A stretch of 64,000 bases of DNA from assembly GCF_029873635.1 (NCBI RefSeq), contig NC_080422.1, positions 17,824,049 through 17,888,048 of the forward strand, written 5' to 3'. Under the pieces are notes generated by a model. The model was not told the origin of the DNA, did no database searches, and saw only the letters and a program-made list of their open reading frames with translations. Positions 48,147 through 60,600 of this stretch are shown piece by piece; positions within the stretch are counted from its first letter, which is position 1; each line of letters starts with the position of its first letter. A program made the position numbers and the translations under genes. This DNA is from Malania oleifera. Lineage: Eukaryota; Streptophyta; Magnoliopsida; Santalales; Ximeniaceae.

Positions 48147-48399
48147 AAACTAATAGTGATGAACATCCAAAACCGTCACTACTACTGTGAAATAATTTTT
48201 TTTTTAAATAAAAGAACTATTAGTGACGGTTCTCTATATTGTTACTAATAATGGACTAATAGTAACGAATGTGCAAAACCGTCACTAATGCTGTGAAATA
48301 AATTTATTTTATTTTTTTAAAATAAAAGAACTATTAGTAACAGTTCTCTAAACCATCACTAATAAGGCACTAAAAGTGACGAAAATTCAAAATCGTCAC
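48147..48399. repeat. CACTA sub-terminal array, part 2
   Basis: About two more units of the 116 bp repeat seen at 34440-35395, resuming in register across the Copia insertion (AATAGTGATGAACATCC continues the unit). It stops at GTCAC, where an LTR begins. Confidence 0.85.
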
Positions 48400-51300
48400 T
48401 GTGAATTACAGTGTTATCCCAAGAGTGGGGTGAATTAGGTATTTCAAAATTATTTAAGTTTATTTTACTGCTTAATCCTTATTTCAACGTTTAACAAAAT
48501 AATCATAGACATCTGAAATTAATTCAAATAATTTTCTCAATAAACTCAATTATACCTAATTAATTATCAAGTGCATGTAATATTAATCAACAGACAAACA
48601 TGCAAAAACTGATAGTGAAATGCAAGTGGAAATTAAAAAGTTAAAGGAAGAGAAAAGGCAAACACAATTTTACGAAATTTAGCCAACCCGGCCTACATTC
48701 TCGCCTTGAGCATCCTACTCAAGGATTCCACTAAATCTCTGCTCCTTTAATCGGGATGGAGCTTCCCTTACAATCCGCTACTTACAAGCGGTACAACTTC
48801 CTCATACTCTGCTGCTTACAAGACATATAACTTTCTCCTCAAATCCAATTTACAGTCTGAACCGTGATTACAATATAGAAGTTACAATTTCTGCAAAAAC
48901 ACTCAATATTGCTTCTACACAAAGTTAGTGAGTACAATAGAAATCCTAACACATATCCATATGATAAAAATTTGAAGTTTAGTATGAATGCAATGATGAA
49001 ATCGTTATATGAATGATATGCTTCACAAAACTATAATTAAATCAATATCTCCAAAAATAATTACATAAGTAGATGCTTTGGAGAACTTAGGGATTTAGTT
49101 CAACTTACTAGATGCAAGAACACCAAATGTGATCTTTTAAAAATATAGTTTTGAATGTTATGAAGATCTAAGTTCTTGCTATCAAATAATTCATAAATAT
49201 CAAATCTTTGAATAAATATGACTTTGAATATTTTGCAAAGATTTAAACACTACTTTAAAAATATTCTTCAAAAATATGTTTCAAGAAGCTCTTAGAATTT
49301 CTAATCAAATACCCAAATAACAAATATTTGAATAAAAAAATAGTTTTAAAATATCTCAAAGATTTAGTTATTTCAAAAATAACTTTCTCAAATATTTATT
49401 CAATCAATCAATATACAATACCGAAATATTAATTTATGCTCCCAAGAAATATATTAAAATAATGAATGTGGGAAACAAAAAATTGGATTTAAATGCTCAA
49501 AATACTCAAACCTTAATACCACCATTGATTTCAGAATACGTGCGTGAATATCATTATGATCAACATAGCAAACGCCCAAAAACATATGTGAATCAGTTGG
49601 AGTGCAGGCAATGGTTCAGCAGCATGTTCAAGTCTCTCAATCTTATGCAAAAAGTGAGGCACTACGGTTTAGAGGTTTTTTTTTTTATAAGTAATCTCGG
49701 TCTTAGGTTAAGTCTTAACCATTGGATCAATTTGATTAGGTAAATAAGCCGCGTGTTTTCTCGCTAAAGTTCAAAATTTTAAGTTTCCGTAGGTTCAATC
49801 GACTGAGCTGTTAACTTTGGTGTATTCCCAAGAGGGGAGGGGGTGAATTGGGTATTTAAAGTTTATTCCTAGGTTTAGCTAATCCAACAGTAGTATTTCA
49901 CAACTTATGGTCTTTCTATATACACATAAACCCAAATGCGCAGATAATATGTGAAAATTAAATCATGCGCAACATTCATAAAATAACATACACGTGTGTA
50001 AAATAAATTATGGAAAAGCAAAGTACACACATGATATGTTATTGGGGTTCGGCCAATTGTGCCTACATCCCCACCTCTAGTTCACAAGCCCTAGGATTCC
50101 ACTAATACTTACTTATTGGGTGGAGCGACACCGGTTACAACCAGGTTAATTTATGGGGCTGACCTCAACCTACGACCGCACCTTACCAGGATGGTGCACC
50201 TATCTTTCCTAACTGGGTCCAAGCCAATCCGGGACTATTCAATAGGGCTAGTCTCCCTCTTCAGACCCACGTCTGGAATACAAAAAATATATAAAAATTT
50301 TCGTATAACCAAATGCTTCTTACACATGCTGATATGTACCACTAAGCACAAGCACTAATCAATGCACCTTAAACAAATAGGAACTATAAGCTCGGTGCAA
50401 TACGTGTGCAAAAACACTCAATCTAATATCAATGTGCAATCAAGCACAAAAGTGTATTAACAAGCTAATTTTTGAAACTAAGATAAATTTCAATCAAGGT
50501 TTTGTGTTTCAAGGATTTGTACCAATGGAAATTTAGAATATCTCAAAAATAATTTTCTCAATATCAAAGTACAAAGAAATATTCAAGTAAGAGCTTGTAA
50601 AAATATTTTTGCACATACAAGCTCTAATAAGTCTTGCGATGATAATGCAAAGACCCACTTAGCTCTAAGAATTTTCCTAACCAAAGATTTATCAAATCAA
50701 ATCAAGAGGAAAACTCCTTTGCTTAACTCTTAAATAAAAATCACAAGCACAAGAGCAAGTGAGGGTTTTTAGCAATATAGAACAATTAACAAACACTCAC
50801 ATGGCATTGATTTCTCAAAAGAATGGAAGTATTAGAGTGTATGAGGTTTGTATAAGAGGGCTTAGGATTTTTCAGAGAATTTTTCTTAATCTATTTTTCT
50901 AATCTTATACTAATCCTTGCAAATGAACCCCTATATATATATAGAAGAGGGCTAAATTATGACTGTTAAGGACCTAGGGGTCATTATTAAATTTATTTTA
51001 AAATTGTTTAAGAAAATTAACCTCATTTAACCCCTTTTAACCGCGGTGAAAAATTGTGCAACCTGAGAGTTTCAGGCACCTAACCTGAAGTTTAGTCTAT
51101 CGAACAGACACAACAAAAAAAAGCCATTTTTGAACATTCAGGTGCCTGAAAAAGGGTTCGGTCTGCTGAACCAAAGGCGATTTCAAAAGACCACAGTTTG
51201 GTCATCTGGTCCTGAGTTCAGTCTTCTGAACTCATGTGTTCGGTAGCCTGAGGAAAATTTGAACGTGAAATTCAGACTGTCGAGTTGGTGGAAAAAGTCA

Positions 51301-52487
51301 AAATAGCGGTTCGATTGCTCGAGGACACTACGATCAAATTGGTTTGGTCGCCAAAACCAAGTCAACCTTCTAATTGGTCAAGGGTTTGGTCGCTTGAGGT
51401 GTTTTGAACACCAGGGATTCGGTCATCCGAAACCTCACAATTTTGGCCCTTTATGTCCTATTTCAATTCAATTGTTTCCCTTGATAATATAAGTGATTAT
51501 GGGAACTGTCCTAAGTGTAAGGGTAAGGACCTAGGGTCATTCTAAGGTTTTTGAGTTAGTTCCAAAAGCTTGGCGTCGGTCGACCGAAGGGTGCTCCCTA
51601 AGGTCACTCTACGGTCTTGAGCTTATCAATTCCTATTATGCATGATATGCAGATTATTACAAACCATTTTGAATTTAAATATTACAGACCTGAATATAAA
51701 AATACGAGAAGTAAATATGTCAAGGTCTTCATTCTTCTTCAAGTTGTTGCATGCCATCAATATGATATAGTCAATGTAAACCTGCGCATCAACTCGGCAG
51801 ATATTAAATACCTGAGTATTTGTCATTATCAAAATCGGGTATGACTCATAAGGTCAACATGAACTTTTAGGTTCAGTCTTCTAAAGTTTCTTAAAACACT
51901 AAAAAATATAGTTTGGACACAGGATTAGACGACTAAACTGTAGGTTCAGTCTTTTGAAGTCCCAGCTCAGACGACTAAACTGAAGGTTCAGTCTTCTGAG
52001 GGTGTTCTACCTGTTCTTTGTTTCAACAGATAATTCTTTAGATGACTGAACTAAATCTTTAGTCTTCTGAGAAAATTCTTTAGACGTCTGAAGTAAAACT
52101 TCAGTCGTCTAAGGTTGCATCTTCAGACTTCTGAGGGTACACCTCAGTCGTCTGGGCAGACCAACTTCAAAATTTTCAGTTTAGTTTTCAAAATCAATTT
52201 TGCTCTCTTGCTTTACTTCTTCATAAAACATTTTCTGGGTTTTGAAATAAGGTCTTTAAGTCCATGTTTAACCGTAAAAGGTTTTCATAAGATGCATATG
52301 TAGGGTATATTTTGAGCTTCTAGCTATATCATATAAAATATGCAAATACATAAATTCTAAATACCCATTCTCATGAAAATCTTGAACTTGATGCTTGCAT
52401 CTTCATTATTCAGAGAAAATTTTGGCTTTTTTTTTAATAGAAGAAACTATGAAAACCATCATCAATAATAAGCAAATTCAACCAACA
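48400..52487 (-). mobile_element. Sirevirus-type LTR, minus orientation, containing a nested solo LTR
   Basis: The plus-strand start is TGTGAATTACAGTG, then CCCAAGAGTGGGGTGAATT, and it ends near ATTCAACCAACA (52487) by comparison with the TGTTGG starts of related LTRs. Excluding the nested LTR it is about 2.0 kb. CAGTCGTCTGA / CAGTCTTCTGA motifs cluster at about 51865-52160. No matching TSD was found (left gtcac, right acact), so one end may be truncated. Confidence 0.65.
49809..51859 (-). mobile_element. Nested solo LTR, Sirevirus-type, minus orientation (TSD tgagc/tgaac)
   Basis: The 2051 bp sequence is flanked by tgagc (49804-49808) and tgaac (51860-51864), matching at 4 of 5 bases. It starts TGTTAACTTTGGTGTATTCCC and ends ATAAGGTCAACA. 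Its repeated motif is looser (TTCGGTCGNNTGA and CAGGTGCCTGA, about 51070-51430), apart from one GGTCGACCGAAGG near 51575. Confidence 0.85.
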
Positions 52488-52680
52488 ACACTCTAACGAG
52501 TGTAGAGACTCACAAACTTGAAAAATTCGGGCAAAAATCAAAATAAATGTGAAAAAAAAAGTGCACTTTCAGGATTTAGCAGTCGACCACTATTGAAATA
52601 TTTTCTAAAATAATCGATTTTATGGGTTTTCAAAGTCTTCCATTTCTATATTCTCTAAAGCATTTATGAGAAGCATTTTA
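52488..52680. other. Short AT-rich spacer
   Basis: No gene or element boundary recognised, apart from an isolated CAGTCGACC. Confidence 0.4.
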
Positions 52681-53503
52681 TGTTATGTGGGTTTGTCCCA
52701 CATTAGAAAGAGTGAAAAAGGAAAAGTCATTAATAAATGATAAGGTGGAATATTCTGTTAAAGTTGGCTAAGAGATAGGACTAGTGTGTACTCTACAGTG
52801 CACCCTACGATGGTACTTCGCATCGTCCACACACGTACACATACGCACGCACGTGTGTGGCGTGGGTTGTAGGGTGTTGGTGGCGCATTTACTTGGCGCA
52901 CAAGCACTTAACACTTTACACGCTTGTATCGTTGCGAGATCGTGATCGTTGATCATGATCGAACGACTTAAAATTAATCTTATATTTTTTATAAGATCAA
53001 GTGGTGTGATATGAACCGTAAAAATAATTTAACGGTCAGATTTTAATCTGGCAAGTGGTAGTTAATAAAATAATTATTTAACTGGTTGTTTTGAACAAAT
53101 GTAACGGTTTATTCAAATAATCACCTTTGTAACTATTGGGAATATGCATAATTTTGTCTATTTAAAGACATAATTAATTCCAAGAGTCCTACAGAAAATA
53201 TTAAATCGCTCTCTCCTTCTCTTTCTCTTATAAGGTTTTCACAAATTATATCTTCTTCAATTATAGGTTCTATTTTGTGCAGAATGAGAATTTTAGAAAT
53301 TTGTTCAGATTCTTCTATGTGTGTTTGTGATTAGGTTTTTTCATTTGCATATAATGCAAACTGATGTCAAATTATATTCTGCGCTTCATTGTATCCTAAA
53401 AACGCATTTGCTGACTCAATACACACCAATTTGGTGTGGGCAGTCAACGTTTTAAGAAAAATGACATCGTAACGTGTCTTGAAGCGTTTTTTGTACTGCA
53501 ACA
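52681..53503 (+). repeat. Possible short Copia-type solo LTR
   Basis: It begins TGTTATGTGGGTTTGTCCCAC, a start seen in some plant Copia LTRs, has a TCTATTTAAAG TATA-like box near 53157 and a polypyrimidine stretch after it, and may end at CTGCAACA (53503). The flanks tttta and ttttc match at 4 of 5, but in a T-rich context this is weak. A palindrome-rich CACACACGTACAC / CGCACGTGTGTGG block lies at about 52830-52860. Confidence 0.4.
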
Positions 53504-54490
53504 TTTTCTCTATTTGTTTTTACAATAATTTTTTTTATCAACCACTTGCAGAGGGTTGGTTAACTGCCAACTAGCCCCAACTGCTACTTTTCAAAAACTG
53601 AGGGGTCAGTGGACGGCTTGCAATACAAAAATGAAGATCCATGCAACTTCTCAATATTCTGGCATACTTCCTTTCATGGGATTGAAAGATAATCATTCTA
53701 AAACCACTAAAACATGATCAACTACATGGAATGACATTGAAAATATAACAAATCAAAACAAAAACATGAATACACATTCATGTATCATGCATACTAAGAA
53801 TCATGAAAACCACCCAATGTGGCCGGTCGACCACCTTAGTTGTTTTTTCTTCTTTTTATCTTAACTTTTTCATGTGTTCAAATTGGCCTTTGTTTTATTG
53901 GATAAAAAATGACTTTCGCTTGAGTTTTGCTAATGGGCAACTAGAGAGGTAACGTCCAACCCAATCAAATACCATCACAAACACTAATTGACAATAAATT
54001 AAATTCATGAACTAGAGAAATAAATCCAACATTAACAGCTTAAAATTGTTGCCATAAAACTAAATTTAATTTTGTCAAAAACTGCCCAAATATTTGGACA
54101 CCACTGACATAATCCTCCAAGAAATAAGGGAAAAGTGTGAAGTCAGCTTAATTTTCGATCTTATTTGAATAGGTTTCCATTTTTAATCATATTTTAGATT
54201 GAGAAAAAATACAAAGAAATTTTGATTTCCATTTTTTTCCTCTTTTTATTTCTTTTTCTTTTTCTCTCACATAATCCCCGACACAAACATGGGGTTAATC
54301 TCAACTGTATACCATCCCAACTTTTGCACATGTTATGATCATTTTTTCCAACAGTTGGCTCAGCCCAACCCAGTGGTGGGATAGCAGAAATGAACATGTC
54401 AATAGATTGCAACCAACCATGAGCAAATTGCTTGAACTTTCTTATTACACAAAAAATTGACCAAAAAGAGAAAAACATAATACTAGAATA
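53504..54490. other. Intergenic DNA 3' of the transporter gene
   Basis: AT-rich, with no recognisable gene. An isolated GGCCGGTCGACCACC lies at about 53822. The open frame at 54194-54478 has no recognisable product. Confidence 0.4.
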
Positions 54491-54659
54491 AGAAACAGCT
54501 CCTTAGCATTGCAGTGCTGCTAATACCAAGTTGCTACCAGCAACAAGAAATTTAACTTTCTCTTTTTGAATACAAATCCCAATTTTCGTCATAATAAATG
54601 AAGTCCAAGATGATGATGTTCATTACAAACCCTGGTTGTGCTCCAAATAACTTTGCCTC
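54490..54659 (-). other. Probable 3' UTR of the transporter gene
   Basis: Non-coding stretch after the TAA at 54662-54660. No canonical AATAAA was seen on the minus strand close by, so the polyadenylation site is not placed. Confidence 0.4.
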
Positions 54660-57600
54660 TTATCGCCTTTGGAAGTTGAATGCCTTTATGGAGAAGGCAA
54701 ATATAAGTGCGAAGAGCACCGTAAACCCGACAACCACAGTTGCAACAACACCAAGAAAATCATGCTTGAACCCGAAATAATCTCTTATATACTCCTCTAC
54801 TGATTGATTCCTGTCAACTAGTGTGTCTGTCAGATCTCCGTACTGTGAAACAACTAAGCCATACAAGGTCCAAGCCACAGGACACCCCCAGTAGTACCAT
54901 CTCCACCACACAGGCATTTTCTGCGATTCATCAGGAAATACATTTAATGGTTGGTCATCAGTAAGGCATTTTGAAAGCATTAATCATGGGTTCAGGGGCC
55001 CAGAAGACTTGGTTTTGCGTGAATTAAAAAAAGAAGAAGCCATACAGTTATATTATGTTCTATCCAAATCCACACAAATTCAAATCTGAGGCCAAAGGGT
55101 AGCCAAAACTCACCGGTCTTGGAATTATAAATCCGGAGAAGAGATTCCACAGTCCATAGAATGCAGCAGAAACTATTGAAGCAATGTTCTGGTTCGGTGT
55201 GACAGCTATAGCCATCATGCCATAGAAGGTGAAGTACAAAAATGTGAAGTACATGTAGAACAGATACCAGAAGAATTTAGCTGCAGTCCATTCAAATCCA
55301 ATCATTGCATACACTATAAGCCCATATACCGCAGCTTGTGCAAAGATGTATGGGATTTCAACAGCAACCTGTAACGCACAAAGAAAAGTTATTCAAGAAC
55401 ATGCATAGAATAAATTGTATGTGCAGTGTGTAAACCTGCTTAAATTCCTAATGATAGGCCACAGAACAACATTAGTGGGTTTGCATTCTTTACTCAAGAC
55501 TTTACCATGATTGTAAATTCTCAATAATAAACATCAGAGATATATGGGGTTAATTCGGTCTGGAAAAAAGGTCATACCATGGCTCATGGGATACCACTTC
55601 TCATTTTTATATTATTATTGTAAAATGAAAAATATGCACAAATTGCAACGACTGCAAAATATTTTTCACCTGAGCAAAGGCATAAGGCAAAGGTGAATAC
55701 ATTCCAGCAGCTTTTTCTCTGTAGAAGACTGTCCGTTCAACAGCCACTACTGGCTGCACGGATGAGGCATTCTGAATACCAAGGAAGAGAACCGCAGCAT
55801 ACATTGAACCCATTGCATTAATCAGATCCTGTGTCTTTTCTCTGTAGTATAGAACACAAGGAAGTAAATAAAGTGGGGATAGAGACAGGCGTGAATGCAT
55901 ATTAATTCTAGATTTTGTGGATGTGACTTACGTCTTGCCACCAAGGTCCCAAAACATTGTCCCGAACATCAGAGCGATGAAGGTTGTGAAGAGAAACCTT
56001 ACTGCAGTGTATGGCGGGTTGCGCCAATATGACAAACGTTGTTTCCACAGGCAAGCCATACATTGTGTGAAGAAAGGTTGCGAGAATTGAGTAGGAAAGT
56101 AGAGATCTTTCGAACCAGGAGCAGGTTTGCTCAATTCTTCAATCATGGCTTTGTTTCTCCTGAAATATATGCCATATGTTAAGAATAACTCAAGCTACAA
56201 AGCCACCAAAAGTTTCTTTCGACATTTTTCATTATTAAGAAAACATGCATTGATATATCTGTTGCTCATAACCCGACTTCATTACATAGGCAAGTGCATT
56301 TTTACTTGGACAAACCTGTATACTTCAGAATTTCTGTACAACTCAGCAAAATTTACTCCCAAAATAATTTCTTGAGATATAGTTGTAACTTCCAACATCC
56401 AGGTCGCTGGATTATATCCATCCTTTATTTTACTGACTCCTTCGATTGCCTTGATAAAAGCAGTTAAATATGTATTAGCAAGTACTAAAAATGAATTAGA
56501 ACTTGAAATGAAGTGTTTGGTATCTGTAATTTTTAACTCTCGATCAACTCTCACCTCAAAATATTTAATGAGATGGCAAGAGAGCCGACCCAGTGGTCCC
56601 ACATAAATTGACTCTCCTCCTCGTTTCATTAGGAATAGCTGCAAGCCATGTTCAATGTTTCAAGATTTGTACATAAGAAAACCCATAAGATTCATTTAAT
56701 CCTTCTATATATCTAACCTCATCAAATGCTTCAAAAATGTCAATGCTAGGCTGATGGATGGTGCACACAACTGTTCTTCCTGTGTCCACGGTGTTCCTAA
56801 CTGTTCTCATTACAATTGCGGCAGCTCTTGCATCCAGCCCTGATGTTGGCTCATCCATGAATATGATAGAAGGGTTGGCCACTAGCTCAACTGCAATGGT
56901 CAGCCTTTTCCGCTGCTCGGTTGAGAGACCGTTCACACCAGGCAACCCAACTAAGGCATCCCTCAACACTTCCAATTCCACAAGTTGCATGACTTCCTCG
57001 ATGAACATCTGCAACCAATATTCAGAATAAAACCCTTTTTCAAGAGAACACAGAAGAAAAAGAAAAGATGACAGGTAAAAATTGTGACCACTAATGACTC
57101 ATGTACTCTTCTATCATATCTTTAATTCATAAGAAAAGCTACACAGGAGCTTTGAGTTTGGATGGGGAGCAAGCTACTGAGCACGTTAATTGTAAAATTG
57201 ATTCCTTCAAGCACATTAAAACACCAATTATAAACCAAGGCTTCTATGATCTGCTTAATGCTTGTTAATATGAAAGAAACATGTTAACCAAAAAACTGCA
57301 AGGGACATGATAGGAGTTTAGAACAATTCAAGCCATCTGAAATTGATAAAGGATGACAGCAGTAAGGGCCAACTAAAGAGTTCAGTAAACTAACTTCTGT
57401 GTTGCTCTAGCATTATTTACAGCTCTAAATTGAATGAGGACACTCAGAAGGAGAACACAATTTCACATGTACCAACCTTTCTGGTTTCAGAATTGACATC
57501 AGGAGGTAACCGAAGCCAAGCTGAGTAAACCAAGGCCTCGTAGACAGTCACTTGAGGAGAGTGTATGTCATTTTGCTCGCAGTAACCAGAAATTCGAGCA

Positions 57601-60600
57601 AATGTTTCCTGCTTCTTTGGGTACCCAGAAATTGTGATGTTCCCGTCGATATATCCGCCTGTTTTTCTACCAGCCAGAACATCCATCAGAGTGGTCTTAC
57701 CAGCTCCACTAACACCCATTAAAGCTGTAAGGACACCAGGCCTGAAAGCACCACTAATTCCCTTCAGAAGCTCCAATCTATCTTCAAGGACACCCTGGTT
57801 TTTCATTTCCTGGAAGTTCAATCCAAAACAGAAAATTAGTTCTCGTAACCTTGTGGCATACAACACCACAACCAATATTTTGTCTTTAAAGGTATCAATA
57901 GTTAAACCACGGAGTTACCTGTGGCATGTCAACAGAATATCTAATTTCATCGAAGGTAATAGAATGTGGCGCAAAAGGAAGAACCATTCCCTTCTTCTTG
58001 TTATGACTAGCCTCAGCAATAGCTTCCGTCCTTGCAGATGCAGACCCAGACGAGACGCTGCTCCTCCTAATTTCATCTCCTTTATCAGCAGGTAAATAAT
58101 AATTTTGGCAGAGAAAACGGTCAGTAATATGTAATTGGCAAAAAAAAAGATATAAAGAAATAACAGTCTTAAACATATCACATAAGAAGATCATCACCTC
58201 CAGAGACGGTTCCAGCAGCAGAGCTTGTCCCTTGAGAAACTGATTCTCCAGTTCTATGCTCTTCTTGAGCTTCTTCAGGAATAACTGCAGTAGGCTTTTC
58301 ATATGCTGCACAATGTTGCAGGATATTAATACATACGCTCAAACTGTTGGCAGTCATAAATCAGAGAATTTAGAGATACCCACGGTTGAGAAAGGTGAGA
58401 GCCATGGCGAAAAGGAAATTGAATAGAAACACAAACCCGACCAGTGCTCCTAGTGCAAGCCAATACCAGTATGAATCAGGGAAGAACCCGCGAGATTCCA
58501 GGACTCTAACTCCTAGTGGTTTCGGAGAATCCGGAAGAACCTTGATATTAGAAGATACAAACATTAGCTGATTTTCACACAAGCATGTGCACGAAACACA
58601 GAAACAAAGAGTGCAAAAAGATACCTTCTGCCAACTGTGCCCAAGAAACTCATTTACCAATATTCCATTGGTCCCATACATCATAGGTGAACTCCAATAA
58701 CCCCATATCCACCACTTCTTGACATCACCTATGTGCAGAACATTTTTTTGGTTTAGAGTATGAAGAAAAGATAATCTTTTATTTTCTTTTTTCACTTATA
58801 CAAAATGAGTTACTAGCCATACCTCGTGACAGGACAAAACCGCCCAATGCAAAAAGTACGAGCAGTGCGAATGAACCAAATGTGTTGGCAATAATCATGT
58901 TTCTTCCGATTGCTCCAATAAATCGAAATAATCCAGAAGCCATTTGGCTAACAGCTGCGAGTATAAGGAACTGTCTAAAGAATCTGCAGCCGGAAAAGAA
59001 ATGAGTATTGTCATTGAAACAAATTGCAAGCAAAAATTGGAATAATATTTCTGAAGAATTAAGCAAATTGCATTGCAAGCAAAAACTGGAATAATATTTC
59101 TGAGGCATTAAACAAATTGCCAATTATTACCTTCCAACATTTGGATCAAGTCCAATGACATAGTAACTCAAGAATACCCAAGATGAAGATTCTAGAATCG
59201 TGATGGGGATCTTGAAGATCCATAATGGGAGAGAATAAGCCCATGCAGGAAAGAAGTATAGGTCCCTTTGCTTGTAAAATACGGGAAGCTTCTGAATGGT
59301 CATGGCCATCTCTGCCAATCCATTAAACATGATCAAAACCACAGCGAAAAACAAAGCACCCGTATAAATTTGTCCATCTTCTACCGAATCTTTGTGCATC
59401 TTGGTGCGAAAGAAGAGTGTCATTGAAATCATTGCCATTACCGTAAGCTGAAAGTATGAATATGGTAAGAAGTCAATAACAATGTTATGTCCGCTACAAT
59501 GAGTTTGAAAAATGTTAGACATATGACAAATTGGTGCTAAATTCATTAACATAAAAAAGGGATCCATTTTCAAGTGTATAATTACAGAAATAGACACAAG
59601 GACACGTGAATGGGGAGATCCCCTGTATAATTTCTCAGTGAGCTTGGAGGTAATCAAAACTAAAAGATAAGCAAATTTTTGAAAATCCTACCTGGGAGAG
59701 CTTGAAGATGTAGATGAATGAGTTTCTCTTCTTTAGCAAGAGTTCTCGAGACAAGCAGGCTTTGAAGAGCTCCATCATTCCAACACCATACTTTGTGGTT
59801 GTCAAAGCAGCTGGGTGGTTTTTTGTCCTGTCAAATGGGGTTGCAAACTCATCTCCAATTGCCTTTCCAACATGGAATGACTGGAAGGCTTCAGCAAATT
59901 CCTTGACTGTAACAAACCGGTAAGGCTCGTCTCTACGTGCCCAGTATTGCTTCTGATCTTTCTTTGATGTTACCTGCAATGAATTTAAATTTTAAGATGA
60001 CAAAATAGGAAGCAAAGAATTTAATGCCCACAATCAGAAAATCACATTGTTCCAATAAAATAGATGAGAAATATACTCTACTATAACACTTACTTCTTGC
60101 AAGAAGTCAGCCACACCTTTCCTATCAGGGCATTTGAAGCCCATGAATTCAAAAAAGTCAAGCACTTGTTCACGGGGACCCTGATACACAATCTGGCCAT
60201 CAGAGAGGAGAATAATGTCATCGAAGAGATTGTAGGTTTCAGGTGCAGGCTGGAGGAGGGAGATGAGGGCAGTTCCATTGAGAATGTGGACAGACTGCTT
60301 GAGTGAATTCACAATTTGGAAAGTTGTGGAACTATCTAAACCAGTTGATATCTCATCCATGAACAATGCCTTTGCGGGTCCAACCAGCATCTCACCTGTA
60401 ATTTTATTAATGGAGTTTTTCCATAAAGTTAGCTTAAGTAAAATATAAAAAAATCATAAGTGCGTTGATGTTAGAAAATGAGTTGTTTTACCGGTTGTAA
60501 CACGCTTCCTTTGTCCTCCAGATATACCCCTTAACATTTCATCCCCCACCATGGTATCTGCACAGACATCTAGTCCTAAAATCTGTAATTTTAATAAGGA

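Larger units (their letters stand above)
9225..48399. mobile_element. Putative CACTA (En/Spm-type) DNA transposon, heavily invaded; right terminus missing
   Basis: The left terminus is CACTACAAAAAAAT at 9225, the standard CACTA terminal inverted repeat, preceded by tgg (possible 3 bp TSD). It is followed by sub-terminal palindromic repeats of TTAGTGACGGTTT / AAACCGTCACTAA (9225-9770). The same motif recurs in tandem at 34440-35395 and 48147-48399; these two blocks become contiguous when the Copia at 35396-48146 is removed. Without nested elements the interior is roughly 9-10 kb. No TNP2/transposase_21 ORF was recognised, so it is probably non-autonomous or decayed. No GTAGTG-type right terminus was found: the array ends abruptly at an LTR at 48400. 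That the left and right arrays belong to one element is inference. Confidence 0.55.

Noticed and set aside
57634-58095. Plus-strand open frames across the transporter gene
   Set aside because: They are antisense shadows of PDR exons and cross its splice sites.
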